DNA from: Planctomycetota bacterium
GTDB taxonomy: Bacteria > Planctomycetota > Phycisphaerae > Phycisphaerales > Phycisphaeraceae
Length of the DNA stretch: 55,692 nt
Direction: 5' to 3'
Assembly (NCBI GenBank): GCA_024279865.1
Contig: JAJRRC010000076.1
Span: forward strand, 1 to 55,692
Shown here: positions 15,957 through 23,286 of the stretch, one piece after another
Position numbering within the stretch: position 1 is the stretch's first letter
Layout of the letters: every line of letters begins with the position of its first letter
Position numbers and translations under genes: made by a program
Notes under the pieces: model-generated
Database searches by the model: none
The model's input: only the letters and a program-made list of their open reading frames with translations
What the model was told of the DNA's origin: nothing

Positions 15957-16246
15957 ACTACCCATACGAACCCAATTACACCGTCCCGCCAGGGGAAACC
16001 ATTAAAGAGACGATGGAGCATTACGGGATGACAGTACAAGACCTTGCACGAGAGTCATTCATGGCGATAGAAGACGTAGAGGGTGTTTTGAGTGGGTCAA
16101 CGCCAATCACGGATTATATGGCGAAAGCAATGGGATTCTCACTACTAATACCCGCAAGTCTCATCCTTAACCTTGAGAAAAACTACAGAGCTGATCTGAA
16201 GAAAGGGTTGCCAAGATTCCCCGATCCCACCGTCAATGAGAGATAA
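15953..16246 (+). CDS. HigA-like XRE-family regulator
   Basis: The 97-residue protein contains VPPGETIKETMEHYGMTVQD and then VLSGSTPITDYMAKAMGFSL and LILNLEKNY. This is the PGE..L...G.....LA / G..PIT..MA / ..W.NLE..Y pattern of HigA-type antitoxins. No HigB-like toxin lies next to it, so it is an orphan that may act as a transcription factor. It overlaps the methylase stop by four bases and is the last gene before a strong hairpin with a T tract (16318-16365), which closes the early block. Confidence 0.72.
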   Translation: MNYPYEPNYTVPPGETIKETMEHYGMTVQDLARESFMAIEDVEGVLSGSTPITDYMAKAMGFSLLIPASLILNLEKNYRADLKKGLPRFPDPTVNER

Positions 16247-16284
16247 ACGCTTTCATTCAATACCCTTGAAGCGTATGACATGTG

Positions 16285-16839
16285 ATGCCAAACCAAAACC
16301 AAAAGTTCTCCCTACGACCCGTGTATGTTTTCTTTACCGAAACGCATACGCGGGTTTTTTCTTTGCACACTTCCTACCGGCTCCTGACCCGCCGACCTCG
16401 GACCGCGGTCAATCTGTTCCTTGAATGGATGATCGTCAAGCTATCCCGGTCGTCTATCGCCCATTGCTCAATTGGGCATGATGGGGTGGTCCTCGATCCA
16501 GTGCATAGCGGTGACCGGTTCTGGCCTTTTCAGGCTTACGTTCGCAAGTATCCGCGAATCAAAGGATGTTTTATCATCCCGGCCCCGCACCCCATCGACC
16601 TGACACGCTACGAAGATCGACCGGTCAAACCAGTGTGGCGAACATTCGCCAAGTGGGCGACGCGAGGGCTGATAAGCACAACTGATTGTGTCTGCACCAC
16701 CAAAGACGTGCTGGCTCAACTCTATATTCATTGCCCACGATCCGTAACAACCCCAATCAAACTCTACAGGTGGCTTCATGCAAAAAAATACTGCTTCGAA
16801 CCATTTGACGATCCCGATGATGAGCGAGCAACTGATTGA
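16285..16839 (+). CDS. Putative NlpC/P60-like (permuted papain fold) protein
   Basis: The frame gives up to 184 residues. The segment IAHCSIGHDGVVLDPVHSG with a later TDCVCTTKDVLAQL resembles circularly permuted NlpC/P60/LRAT-type proteins, in which the catalytic His precedes the Cys. That would suggest a hydrolase acting on peptide or amide bonds, and makes it the best candidate for a wall-active enzyme. The start is uncertain: a strong terminator-like hairpin lies at 16318-16365 inside the N-terminal part, and ATG at 16429 is the alternative. No Shine-Dalgarno supports either. Codon third positions upstream of 16429 still look coding. Confidence 0.55.
   Translation: MPNQNQKFSLRPVYVFFTETHTRVFSLHTSYRLLTRRPRTAVNLFLEWMIVKLSRSSIAHCSIGHDGVVLDPVHSGDRFWPFQAYVRKYPRIKGCFIIPAPHPIDLTRYEDRPVKPVWRTFAKWATRGLISTTDCVCTTKDVLAQLYIHCPRSVTTPIKLYRWLHAKKYCFEPFDDPDDERATD
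16318..16365 (+). terminator. Strong intrinsic terminator-like hairpin after the early block
   Basis: CCCGTGTATG and CATACGCGGG pair as a 10-bp stem (one G-U pair) around a 17-nt loop and are followed directly by six T. It lies 73 bases after the HigA-like gene. By position it corresponds to the T7 early terminator, which stops host polymerase after the early genes. It overlaps the 5' part of an open frame (16285-16839), so either that gene starts later or the signal is embedded in coding sequence. Confidence 0.7.
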
Positions 16840-16999
16840 GCAGCTTGACCAGCAGATCAGATTAAAGATCAATCACGGACCTGACTTAGCAGATGAAGCA
16901 AAACGATTGCAATTCGCCGAGATCATTGGCCAACGCCACCTGATCGACAAACTTAAATCACAACTTAAAAGACAAAAAGAGGAGGCGAGGCATGGGTAG
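16778..16999 (+). CDS. Small helical protein upstream of the portal gene
   Basis: The 73-residue, mostly helical and charged protein contains LIEQLDQQIRLKINHG and ends LKSQLKRQKEEARHG. The ATG at 16778 has AGGTGG eight bases upstream; internal ATGs at 16817 and 16820 are alternatives. It overlaps the preceding frame by 62 bases and the next gene by eight. No family recognised. Small helical proteins are usual between the early and head genes of T7-like phages. Confidence 0.5.
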   Translation: MQKNTASNHLTIPMMSEQLIEQLDQQIRLKINHGPDLADEAKRLQFAEIIGQRHLIDKLKSQLKRQKEEARHG

Positions 17000-17189
17000 T
17001 TTTGGCGGGCCAAAGGCTCCTGATATCGCACCACCACCGCCACCTGATCCGGTGGTGACCGAAGAAGAACTCAATGTGACCGCAAACAAAGCCTCTATCC
17101 GTGAATCAAAGCGAAGGGGCCGCGGCAAGATGCGTAAAGACCTTGGCACAGGCCTTGTGATTCCGACCGAGGCGGGACTTAATTCTTAA
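16992..17189 (+). CDS. Small proline-rich protein preceding the portal
   Basis: This 65-residue protein begins MGSFGGPKAPDIAPPPPPDP, followed by an Asn/Ala/Lys-rich segment and a basic SKRRGRGKMRKDLGTGL. Short proteins with a GxxGxPKAPxxPPPPP start and an R-K-rich middle, ending in a residue pattern like GTGLVIP, are frequent just before the portal in podoviruses with T7-type heads. Its role is unknown and may be structural. GAGGCG lies before the ATG and the gene overlaps the end of the previous one. Confidence 0.65.
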   Translation: MGSFGGPKAPDIAPPPPPDPVVTEEELNVTANKASIRESKRRGRGKMRKDLGTGLVIPTEAGLNS

Positions 17190-17205
17190 CCACTCTTAAA
17201 AAAAC

Positions 17206-18810
17206 ATGGAAATAAAACAAGCGGCCTTGCGAAACGAGTTCGATCAAGACTTTGCCGATGCAAGCGAAGTCCTCGACCGAGCAAGGTTGTGTGCAAAGCT
17301 AAGCAAGCCGTGGCTATTGCCGCCTCTTGGCCACACAAAGAATGATCGACTCGCTGACAACTACCAATCGGTGGGCTCGGATGGCCTGACCATCTTTGTC
17401 GGCAAGATGCTTTCGGTTATCTTCCCCCCGTTTCCATGGTTCCGCTATGAATTGGCACCTGAATTACTGCATAACCCTGAAATACCAGACGAATTTAAGC
17501 AACAAGCTGACCGGGTACTGCTGCTCAATCAAATGACCTTGATGTCTTTGATTGAAAATACAAAGCAGAGCAAGAAGCAGCGTCGCAAAGCCACATTCAG
17601 GACGACGGCATTTCAGGCATTGTCGCAAACAGTCGGCACCGGCGACGTACTGATGTCCATGGGCGACGATTACAGGTGCAAAGTCTATCGGCGTGACCAA
17701 TGGACATGCTTGCGGGATAGCACCGGCGACGTGCTGAAGTACATGGTCAAAGAGCGAATCGACCCGCTTTCACTCAGCGAAGAGAAGCGTGCCAAAGCTG
17801 AATTGTCTCAATCCGTGTGGGAAACAAAGACTCCCAAAGACCGCATGGAAGACTTGTATACGCGGGTTCAGTGGCAGCAAGACACACAAACATGGGTGAT
17901 TGAGCAGGAGTTGAACGGGCGAATTATTTCTGAATCCGAAGAAGAAGTATCGCCGTACTGGTCAACCCCGTTCGAGCTTGTCCCCGGTGAAAACTACGGA
18001 CGTGGATTGATCGAGCAGAACCTTGGCGACCTGTCAGGACTTGACCAGCAAGAAGAAAAACTGCTGGACATTATTGCGGCGGCTAGCAAAATGCTGTTCG
18101 CTAAAGATGAATCAAGCAATGTTCGTGATGAAGACCTGCAAAAGCCAAGTGGCTCGACGATCCGGGCTGATGTCAAAGGCGGCAAAGTCCAAGACGTAGG
18201 CATTTTAAGCTTTGCTATGCCGACCGAATTTAATATTTTAACATCGGCCATTGTTCGCAAAACTCAGCAACTGGGTAAAGCCATGCTGATGGAGCAAGCC
18301 TCGCAACCGCAAAAAGACCGCGTCACTGCATTGCAGATCCAGCGGATTGCCCAAGAGTTGGATGCAGCTACCGGAGGGGCCGCAGCTACCGTGATGGACA
18401 ACATGCAGATGCCGCTTTTGGCGCGTGCAGAATTCCAAGCAGAACGCGACAATCTTTTGCAACCCATACCAGACGGCGCTGCAAACATCGTTGCCTCGAC
18501 CGGCATGGCCGCCCTCGAACAAGGGGCCGTGATGCGTGAAGCCTTGGAGCTTGCCCAGATCGCCTCACAACTCGGACCACAGGCCATGGCCAAGATCGAC
18601 GGCGGTGTATTGATCGACGTGATCGCAAGGCACAAAGCGTTCTACGAACCGGGCCTTATCAAATCAAACCAGCAGCTTGCAGAAGAACAGCAGGCTGCCC
18701 AACAGCAGGCACTTGCCCAGCAGGTTCAAAGCAAAACCGTGGACGTTTTGGGTAATGCAGCACAAACAGAACTGGCAGCCAACACACAACAAGGAGATGC
18801 ACCAGCATGA
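17206..18810 (+). CDS. Portal (head-to-tail connector) protein, T7 gp8-like
   Basis: The 534-residue protein matches the T7 gp8 family in length and in sequence texture. The N-terminus has RARLCAKLSKPWLLPPLGHT, then ADNYQSVGSDGLTIFVGKML and SVIFPPFPWFRYEL. A mid-region GENYGRGLIEQNLGDLSGLD follows, and the C-terminus is Gln-rich. It forms the dodecameric ring at the head vertex through which DNA is packaged. Next to it are the scaffold (overlap ATGA at 18807) and capsid genes in T7 order. Confident by synteny and motifs. Confidence 0.92.
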   Translation: MEIKQAALRNEFDQDFADASEVLDRARLCAKLSKPWLLPPLGHTKNDRLADNYQSVGSDGLTIFVGKMLSVIFPPFPWFRYELAPELLHNPEIPDEFKQQADRVLLLNQMTLMSLIENTKQSKKQRRKATFRTTAFQALSQTVGTGDVLMSMGDDYRCKVYRRDQWTCLRDSTGDVLKYMVKERIDPLSLSEEKRAKAELSQSVWETKTPKDRMEDLYTRVQWQQDTQTWVIEQELNGRIISESEEEVSPYWSTPFELVPGENYGRGLIEQNLGDLSGLDQQEEKLLDIIAAASKMLFAKDESSNVRDEDLQKPSGSTIRADVKGGKVQDVGILSFAMPTEFNILTSAIVRKTQQLGKAMLMEQASQPQKDRVTALQIQRIAQELDAATGGAAATVMDNMQMPLLARAEFQAERDNLLQPIPDGAANIVASTGMAALEQGAVMREALELAQIASQLGPQAMAKIDGGVLIDVIARHKAFYEPGLIKSNQQLAEEQQAAQQQALAQQVQSKTVDVLGNAAQTELAANTQQGDAPA

Positions 18811-19817
18811 CCCTCAACGCACCAACACCAACGCCGGACGCCAACACCGATCCAGCAACGCCAACACCGCAGATCCCCGCAGGCACCGGGGGTACCGCAC
18901 CGGCGGGCGATCCCAAGGCAACACCCCCTACACCACAAGACGCAGCGGCGGCTGGAGGTGACCTGATTCTCGGCAAGTTCACCGACGAAGCTGCCCTCGA
19001 TGTGGCAATTGCAGAGCTTGCCAAGCACCCAAAGGTCAACATGGGATGGATCGCAGAAGCAAAAACAGGTGCCCTCGATGATAAAACTTACTTGTATGGC
19101 CTGATGCAAACCCAGCTATCCAAGGCTGGCGGCTCAGTTGCCGATGCAGATCCAAACGCCGAAGCAACGCCCGAAGGTTCTGAACCTAGCGAGCAGAACG
19201 TGGACCTACAAATCTCTGACGAGCCTCAGTCGGCAAGCATGGCCAACCTGATGGAAGGCGTGGGGCTGTCGCAAGAGGACATGGGCAAACAGTTCCTCGA
19301 ACACGGCAAGCTCACGGACGAGCAATACAAGGCGTTTGACGGTGCAAAGATCACGCTTGCGAACGGGCAGGAAATGTCGTTGGGAAAAGACCTGATCGAC
19401 GAAGTGTTAACTTCCCAAAGAAACGAAGCTATGGCCATGCAACAAGCGGCCGGAGCATTGAAGGAGCAGGCCGCAAAGCAAGCGGTGAAGATGGTTGGCT
19501 CGCAAGAACAACTCACCAATCTATTAGCTTGGGCAAGAGTCTTGCCTGATGCGACCAGAGACGACATCAACACGCGTTTGAATGATCCCTCGCGGTTTGA
19601 AGGTGCCTTGATGGAGCTGCAACAACGCAAGGCTCAAGCCACCGGAGCCACCGGATCAGGCCAGACAATCAATAACGGTATGCCTGCATCAGAAGCAGGG
19701 ACATTTGCAAGCACCGCCGAAGGTTTAACTGCATTGACCGCGGCACAAGGAAACCCCGTTCAAGCCCAAGCGATCCGCGAAAAAATAGCCCGAACACTTC
19801 GTGCTGGAAAAGTGTAA
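18807..19817 (+). CDS. Scaffolding protein, T7 gp9-like
   Basis: The 336-residue acidic protein has a disordered N-terminus of Thr-Pro-Ala repeats (about 1-50) and then DLILGKFTDEAALDVAIAEL. A helical C-terminal half ends in ARTLRAGKV. The start overlaps the portal stop. Gene position between portal and capsid, acidic character and low complexity fit the internal scaffold that directs head assembly and leaves before DNA enters. The basic C-terminal tip is typical of scaffolds that dock on capsid protein. Confidence 0.82.
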   Translation: MTLNAPTPTPDANTDPATPTPQIPAGTGGTAPAGDPKATPPTPQDAAAAGGDLILGKFTDEAALDVAIAELAKHPKVNMGWIAEAKTGALDDKTYLYGLMQTQLSKAGGSVADADPNAEATPEGSEPSEQNVDLQISDEPQSASMANLMEGVGLSQEDMGKQFLEHGKLTDEQYKAFDGAKITLANGQEMSLGKDLIDEVLTSQRNEAMAMQQAAGALKEQAAKQAVKMVGSQEQLTNLLAWARVLPDATRDDINTRLNDPSRFEGALMELQQRKAQATGATGSGQTINNGMPASEAGTFASTAEGLTALTAAQGNPVQAQAIREKIARTLRAGKV

Positions 19818-19860
19818 ACATCAAAACAATTGACACAAGTCAATAGAAAGAACCAACCCA

Positions 19861-20220
19861 ATGAAAATTCAAGGCTATCACATTACTGTTTCATCTCGGC
19901 ATGAACACAAAAGGGAAAAGATCAACCACTCTGTGCACATCACTGACATCGGTGACGGCAAGCTCAAAGGTCAATTCTTTGGCTCTGACTGGAAAAAAGT
20001 GATCGGCAACATCAAAGAATGGGTCACTGCCAAAAAGCTCAAACTTACTGGATCGCTGGATTGCCCGACGCTTAACAAGTACAAGCCGTCGATGGACCCA
20101 AACATTCGGCCCATCATCAAGAACGCTCACCAAGAGCCATCGGGTGCCGCCATTGCAGCTCCACCAGTTGTGATGGAGTCACCTGCCGTACAACCCACCG
20201 CTCCCACACCAACCCAATAA
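19861..20220 (+). CDS. Small basic protein between scaffold and capsid
   Basis: The 119-residue protein begins MKIQGYHITVSSRHEHKREK, is rich in Lys and His, contains a beta-like stretch DGKLKGQFFGSDWKKVIGNI, and has a Pro/Ala/Thr-rich C-terminal tail from about residue 90. No family recognised. An inverted repeat TTGACACAAGTCAA (19834-19847) lies between the scaffold stop and this start and could be regulatory. T7 has no gene here. The product may be a minor head component or a decoration factor. Confidence 0.55.
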   Translation: MKIQGYHITVSSRHEHKREKINHSVHITDIGDGKLKGQFFGSDWKKVIGNIKEWVTAKKLKLTGSLDCPTLNKYKPSMDPNIRPIIKNAHQEPSGAAIAAPPVVMESPAVQPTAPTPTQ

Positions 20221-20226
20221 AACACC

Positions 20227-20300
20227 AACGGGGTAGAACAGTCTGGTAGTTCGTCGGGCCCATAACCCGAAGGCCGTTGGTTCAAATCCAACCCCCGTTA
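20227..20300 (+). tRNA. Phage initiator-type tRNA-fMet(CAU) with C33 and A1:U72
   Basis: A complete cloverleaf folds. The acceptor strands are 20227-20233 and 20293-20299, discriminator A20300, D stem GAAC/GTTC, T loop TTCAAAT. The anticodon stem has three G-C pairs (GGG/CCC next to the loop), the hallmark of initiator tRNAs, and 11:24 is A-U. Two features are unusual for bacteria. Position 33 is C instead of U, giving loop CCCATAA. Positions 1:72 form an A-U pair instead of the usual C-A mismatch. CCA is not encoded. It lies 143 bases before the capsid start, inside the late operon. Confidence 0.88.
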
Positions 20301-20442
20301 CTTTTTCTTACGTTTTCGCTATTTAGCACCCAAGCCCATTTGGCACAGCGGACAACCTCCTATGAGGCCCGGCGTGACCTTGGACAACTTGCGCTTAAGC
20401 ACTTGTTCAGTTCACCCCAACCTCACACAGGAGGCCTCTATC
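20301..20442 (+). promoter_or_regulatory. Capsid leader with consensus Shine-Dalgarno
   Basis: These 142 bases follow the tRNA. A perfect AGGAGG (20429-20434) lies eight bases before the ATG at 20443, the strongest ribosome-binding site in the prophage, fitting the most abundant virion protein. An in-frame ATG at 20362 exists but has no such signal. No phage promoter can be assigned. Confidence 0.65.
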
Positions 20443-21462
20443 ATGGCTTTTGTTCTCGACCGCGTTTTAAAAAACAATGCAGCCGCTACCCCCACTCCGT
20501 GGAATATGGCGATGTTGCAATTCAACCAGCAAATCATCAGCAAATTTGAAGGACCGTTCTCGCTCTGGGATATGGTTCAACAAACTCCCTTTACGGGATC
20601 AGTCGCCGAGAAGACCCCGGCGTTCGCCGATATGACCGCAGGCCGACACACGCCGGGTGCTGTCATTGACGGCCAAAATGTCAAAAAAGAAGAACGTGTG
20701 ATCTTCATCGAAGATGAAGAAACCATTGCGTTTACCCACAAATCAAAGGTCGATGACATCATCGAGCACATTCAATCAACGCCTCAGTACGCAGCAAAAT
20801 CTTCACAGGCTTTGCGCCGATTGTGCAATAAGCATTCGTTTATGCAGTTGATCAATACCGCTCGTGTTGCTGCTCGCGTGAGCGGTGAATTTCCCGGCGG
20901 CAATTCCGTGACTGTGACCTCTGGTGGCGCGACGCAACTGTCAGACGTCTTTCCCAAGTCACTGTCTGGATCTCAGGCGTTGCAGAATGCCCTCGGTGAC
21001 CTGCAACAGCAGTACACCGACAAGGAAATCCCGCCTGAAATGGACAAGTTCTGTTTCTTGCCGTCATACCTCATGGGCGTGCTGGCTCAAGACCCAACAT
21101 TGCTAAGCCGTGACTATGACGGTGCTGAATTCAACAGCCTCATCAAGCGCAAGGTGATGCGGGTTGAAGATTTCTGGATCATCGAAACGCCCGCAGGCCA
21201 AATGCCTTTGACGGACATGTCTGCTGCTAACGGCACGGACATCCCTTATGTTCAAGGCGTGCTCTCCTACCGCGGCGATTTCAGCAAAGTTGCGGCTGCC
21301 ACCTGCACATCGACCACGCTGAAGGCTTTGGTGTCCGAGTCCATTACGCCTGCGATGGATTGGATTCCTCAGCAACGTGTCTACATGATCGGTGCCGCCA
21401 TGATGAAGGGCATCGGTTCAAACCAATACGAAACCGCTGGCACCATTGAATGGTCTGCCTAA
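20443..21462 (+). CDS. Major capsid protein, T7 gp10-like position
   Basis: The 339-residue protein begins MAFVLDRVLKNNAAATPTPW. It has a long region of alternating helices and strands with QALRRLCNKHSFMQLINTAR in the middle and WIPQQRVYMIGAAMMKGIG near the end. Length and position between scaffold and tail genes agree with an HK97-fold capsid protein of the T7 group (T7 gp10A has 345 residues). A consensus Shine-Dalgarno precedes this start. An intrinsic terminator follows (21488-21520) as after T7 gene 10. No slippery site for a 10B-type frameshift is seen near the end. Confidence 0.85.
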   Translation: MAFVLDRVLKNNAAATPTPWNMAMLQFNQQIISKFEGPFSLWDMVQQTPFTGSVAEKTPAFADMTAGRHTPGAVIDGQNVKKEERVIFIEDEETIAFTHKSKVDDIIEHIQSTPQYAAKSSQALRRLCNKHSFMQLINTARVAARVSGEFPGGNSVTVTSGGATQLSDVFPKSLSGSQALQNALGDLQQQYTDKEIPPEMDKFCFLPSYLMGVLAQDPTLLSRDYDGAEFNSLIKRKVMRVEDFWIIETPAGQMPLTDMSAANGTDIPYVQGVLSYRGDFSKVAAATCTSTTLKALVSESITPAMDWIPQQRVYMIGAAMMKGIGSNQYETAGTIEWSA

Positions 21463-21487
21463 GACAACGAAGTGTTGGCTCCTTTCG

Positions 21488-21520
21488 GGTGGTCGGGATG
21501 AATAATCCCGGCCACCTTTT
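21488..21520 (+). terminator. Intrinsic terminator downstream of the capsid gene (T-phi-like)
   Basis: A 12-bp stem (21488-21499 with 21505-21516, one G-U pair) and a 5-nt loop are followed by TTTT. T7 has its late terminator T-phi at the same place, directly after the capsid gene, where it lowers transcription of the tail genes relative to capsid. Confidence 0.85.
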
Positions 21521-21548
21521 ACATGTTAATTACAGGTGAATAAACGCT

Positions 21549-21932
21549 ATGAACGCAACCAAATTTGAACGGTCCGGCAGCGTCGGGACAGGCCTGACAG
21601 ACATTGGCCCGATCTTGTCCGTCGGCGGTATTTCGGACTTGCTTAATCTGCAAGTCAAGCCGGTCGGTGCCGCGCTCAATGCGTTTTCGATCATGGTGCA
21701 AGATCACCCGCAAGGTGAGTTCGTGGACTACTTGTCTGGCACGGACTTTGACGCGGCGGGCAATTCCAATATGCGATGGGCCACAACGGTGGGGCCGCAT
21801 GAGATTGGTGACGGTGCGATTGCTCACGTTCACGCGCGAATTAACGCGGCCCATGCCATTAAGTTTCAGGCAAGTGTGGCGGCTGGAACGGCAACCGTCG
21901 AGATCAAAGGCATACTTTCACAGAGAGGATAA
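21549..21932 (+). CDS. Probable virion (head decoration) protein
   Basis: The 127-residue, mostly beta and Gly/Ala-rich protein contains LTDIGPILSVGGISDLLNLQ and ends TATVEIKGILSQRG. No family recognised. It follows the capsid terminator and precedes a 57-residue protein and a fibre-like protein. Gene position and beta-rich composition suggest a small head or neck component. The GTTAATTAC sequence 14 bases upstream of the start (21525-21533) recurs before 23935 and may be a transcription or processing signal. Confidence 0.6.
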   Translation: MNATKFERSGSVGTGLTDIGPILSVGGISDLLNLQVKPVGAALNAFSIMVQDHPQGEFVDYLSGTDFDAAGNSNMRWATTVGPHEIGDGAIAHVHARINAAHAIKFQASVAAGTATVEIKGILSQRG

Positions 21933-21934
21933 TT

Positions 21935-22108
21935 ATGCCAGGCACACATCAAAGCGGAGGTGGAGGAACTCCCACTGCTCCACAAACAACCTATACACCC
22001 ACGAATACTGGCAATTGGGCTGGTGCTGCACCAACGTCACAACAAGATTTTAATAATCGTGTCGCGGCATGGATCAAATTACACGACGGACAACCTGTTC
22101 CAGAATAA
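21935..22108 (+). CDS. 57-residue protein sharing the C-terminal motif of the next gene
   Basis: The ATG at 21935 follows GAGAGGA by six bases, and the frame runs to TAA at 22106. The product starts MPGTHQSGGGGTPTAP and is Gly/Thr/Pro-rich in its first half. Its end, NWAGAAP through HDGQPVPE, parallels the end of the 359-residue neighbour (WAGAAP through HNGAQIPE) with the same spacing of Asp, Arg-Val/Leu-Ala and His. The short protein therefore appears to carry the attachment or trimerisation module of the larger one with little else. Only 2 bases separate it from the previous gene. Confidence 0.65.
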   Translation: MPGTHQSGGGGTPTAPQTTYTPTNTGNWAGAAPTSQQDFNNRVAAWIKLHDGQPVPE

Positions 22109-22126
22109 AAGAAAGAAAAACAAATT

Positions 22127-23206
22127 ATGGCAAATTTCAAAACCTTACTCGGCGATGTGGTGAATAATGTAATCAATCACTTCCAACGGAGTTGGCAGGC
22201 GGGTGATCGCGTAACAGACCCAGACAATAATGTGCTCGCAAAACTCTCGGAAGTGACGGCTGCAGCTACAGGTATTCAGGGGTCGGTCGCACTGTACTCG
22301 AGCTTGCCAGACCCAACCACGCTGGCACTGGGCATTCTTTATGTTGTCCAACAAGATACGGGTGCACCAAACGGCAACGGACTCTATCACGTCTACGACA
22401 ACGCCGGGACCAACGCTTGGACGTTCATGGATGGCCTGAATCTGCAAAACGCGGGCGAAGTATCGTTTACCAATGTCGTTTCTGGATTGACTGCGACAGA
22501 CACGCAGGCCGCGATTGACGAGGTCAAGGTTTTAACTGACGCGATCCCAAGCAAGGCCGACGCTGTTTATGTTGATGGCAGTCAGGCCAACGAGGGCGGC
22601 GTGATCGAGGCCAGTTTGACGGCAGTTGAGGGGTTGTCTCTGGTCGGTGCTTTTGCAACGACACACGAAACAATGACGGACCCGGCACGCGACCCTGGCG
22701 CCCCGGTTCTGACGAACTATGTCCACAATAATTACAGTGGAAGTTACGCCGAAAACAACCGAAAAGAATCGACGGTTGATTTAGGTACTTTGCCGCTGGC
22801 AAATGCAGCAACCGTCACAGAAGTGAGGATGCGAATCTATGCAGAAAAACCGGTCACGTCCGGCTACCAAGGTTACTTCCGGTTCTCCTTAACGATTGGC
22901 GGCGTGGTGACGGTCGTTCAAAACCCCAATGCGGCGATGCCAATCGGCTGGCAAACGATCACATTCAACGCGACGACAGACCCCACATTATTTCCGATCA
23001 GCAAAGCAAATCTGGACACGATGCAGGCGTCGATATCAATTCAAGGTGGGGGGCCAACCACGAGCAAAATTTATGCGGTCAATTTTGAGATTGATGCAAT
23101 GTCACAAACTGCTTGGGCCGGAGCTGCACCGGCCACGCTAAAAGATGCGGTGGACCGACTGGCAAACCAAGATCGAGTACATAACGGGGCTCAAATTCCC
23201 GAATAA
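22127..23206 (+). CDS. Fibre-like virion protein
   Basis: The 359-residue protein begins MANFKTLLGDVVNNVINHFQ. It contains ALYSSLPDPTTLALGILYVV and DTQAAIDEVKVLTDAIPSKA, the latter like the [VT]xxAIDEVK repeat of phage fibre shafts. A beta-rich region (about 180-320) follows, and it closes with WAGAAPATLKDAVDRLANQD. A short helical trimerisation-like repeat followed by a beta domain is typical of head or tail fibres. Position next to capsid and before the tail tube genes leaves head fibre and tail fibre both open. Confidence 0.68.
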   Translation: MANFKTLLGDVVNNVINHFQRSWQAGDRVTDPDNNVLAKLSEVTAAATGIQGSVALYSSLPDPTTLALGILYVVQQDTGAPNGNGLYHVYDNAGTNAWTFMDGLNLQNAGEVSFTNVVSGLTATDTQAAIDEVKVLTDAIPSKADAVYVDGSQANEGGVIEASLTAVEGLSLVGAFATTHETMTDPARDPGAPVLTNYVHNNYSGSYAENNRKESTVDLGTLPLANAATVTEVRMRIYAEKPVTSGYQGYFRFSLTIGGVVTVVQNPNAAMPIGWQTITFNATTDPTLFPISKANLDTMQASISIQGGGPTTSKIYAVNFEIDAMSQTAWAGAAPATLKDAVDRLANQDRVHNGAQIPE

Positions 23207-23286
23207 ACCGCAGGCTATTCCCTGATTATTGAAATGAATCATTTTAACGCAACCCAATCTATAAAACCCAAAAAGGACTCAACGCT

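Noticed and set aside
15953-16246. HigBA toxin-antitoxin pair
   Set aside because: Only a HigA-like protein is present; neither neighbour resembles a RelE/HigB toxin.
16236-16424. 62-residue open frame MRDKRFHSIPLKRM overlapping the early terminator
   Set aside because: It is entirely covered by the hairpin region and the competing frame, with no motif or start signal.
20362-20442. Upstream ATG adding 27 residues to the capsid protein
   Set aside because: No ribosome-binding site there, while the internal ATG at 20443 has a perfect AGGAGG at proper distance and gives the T7-type length.
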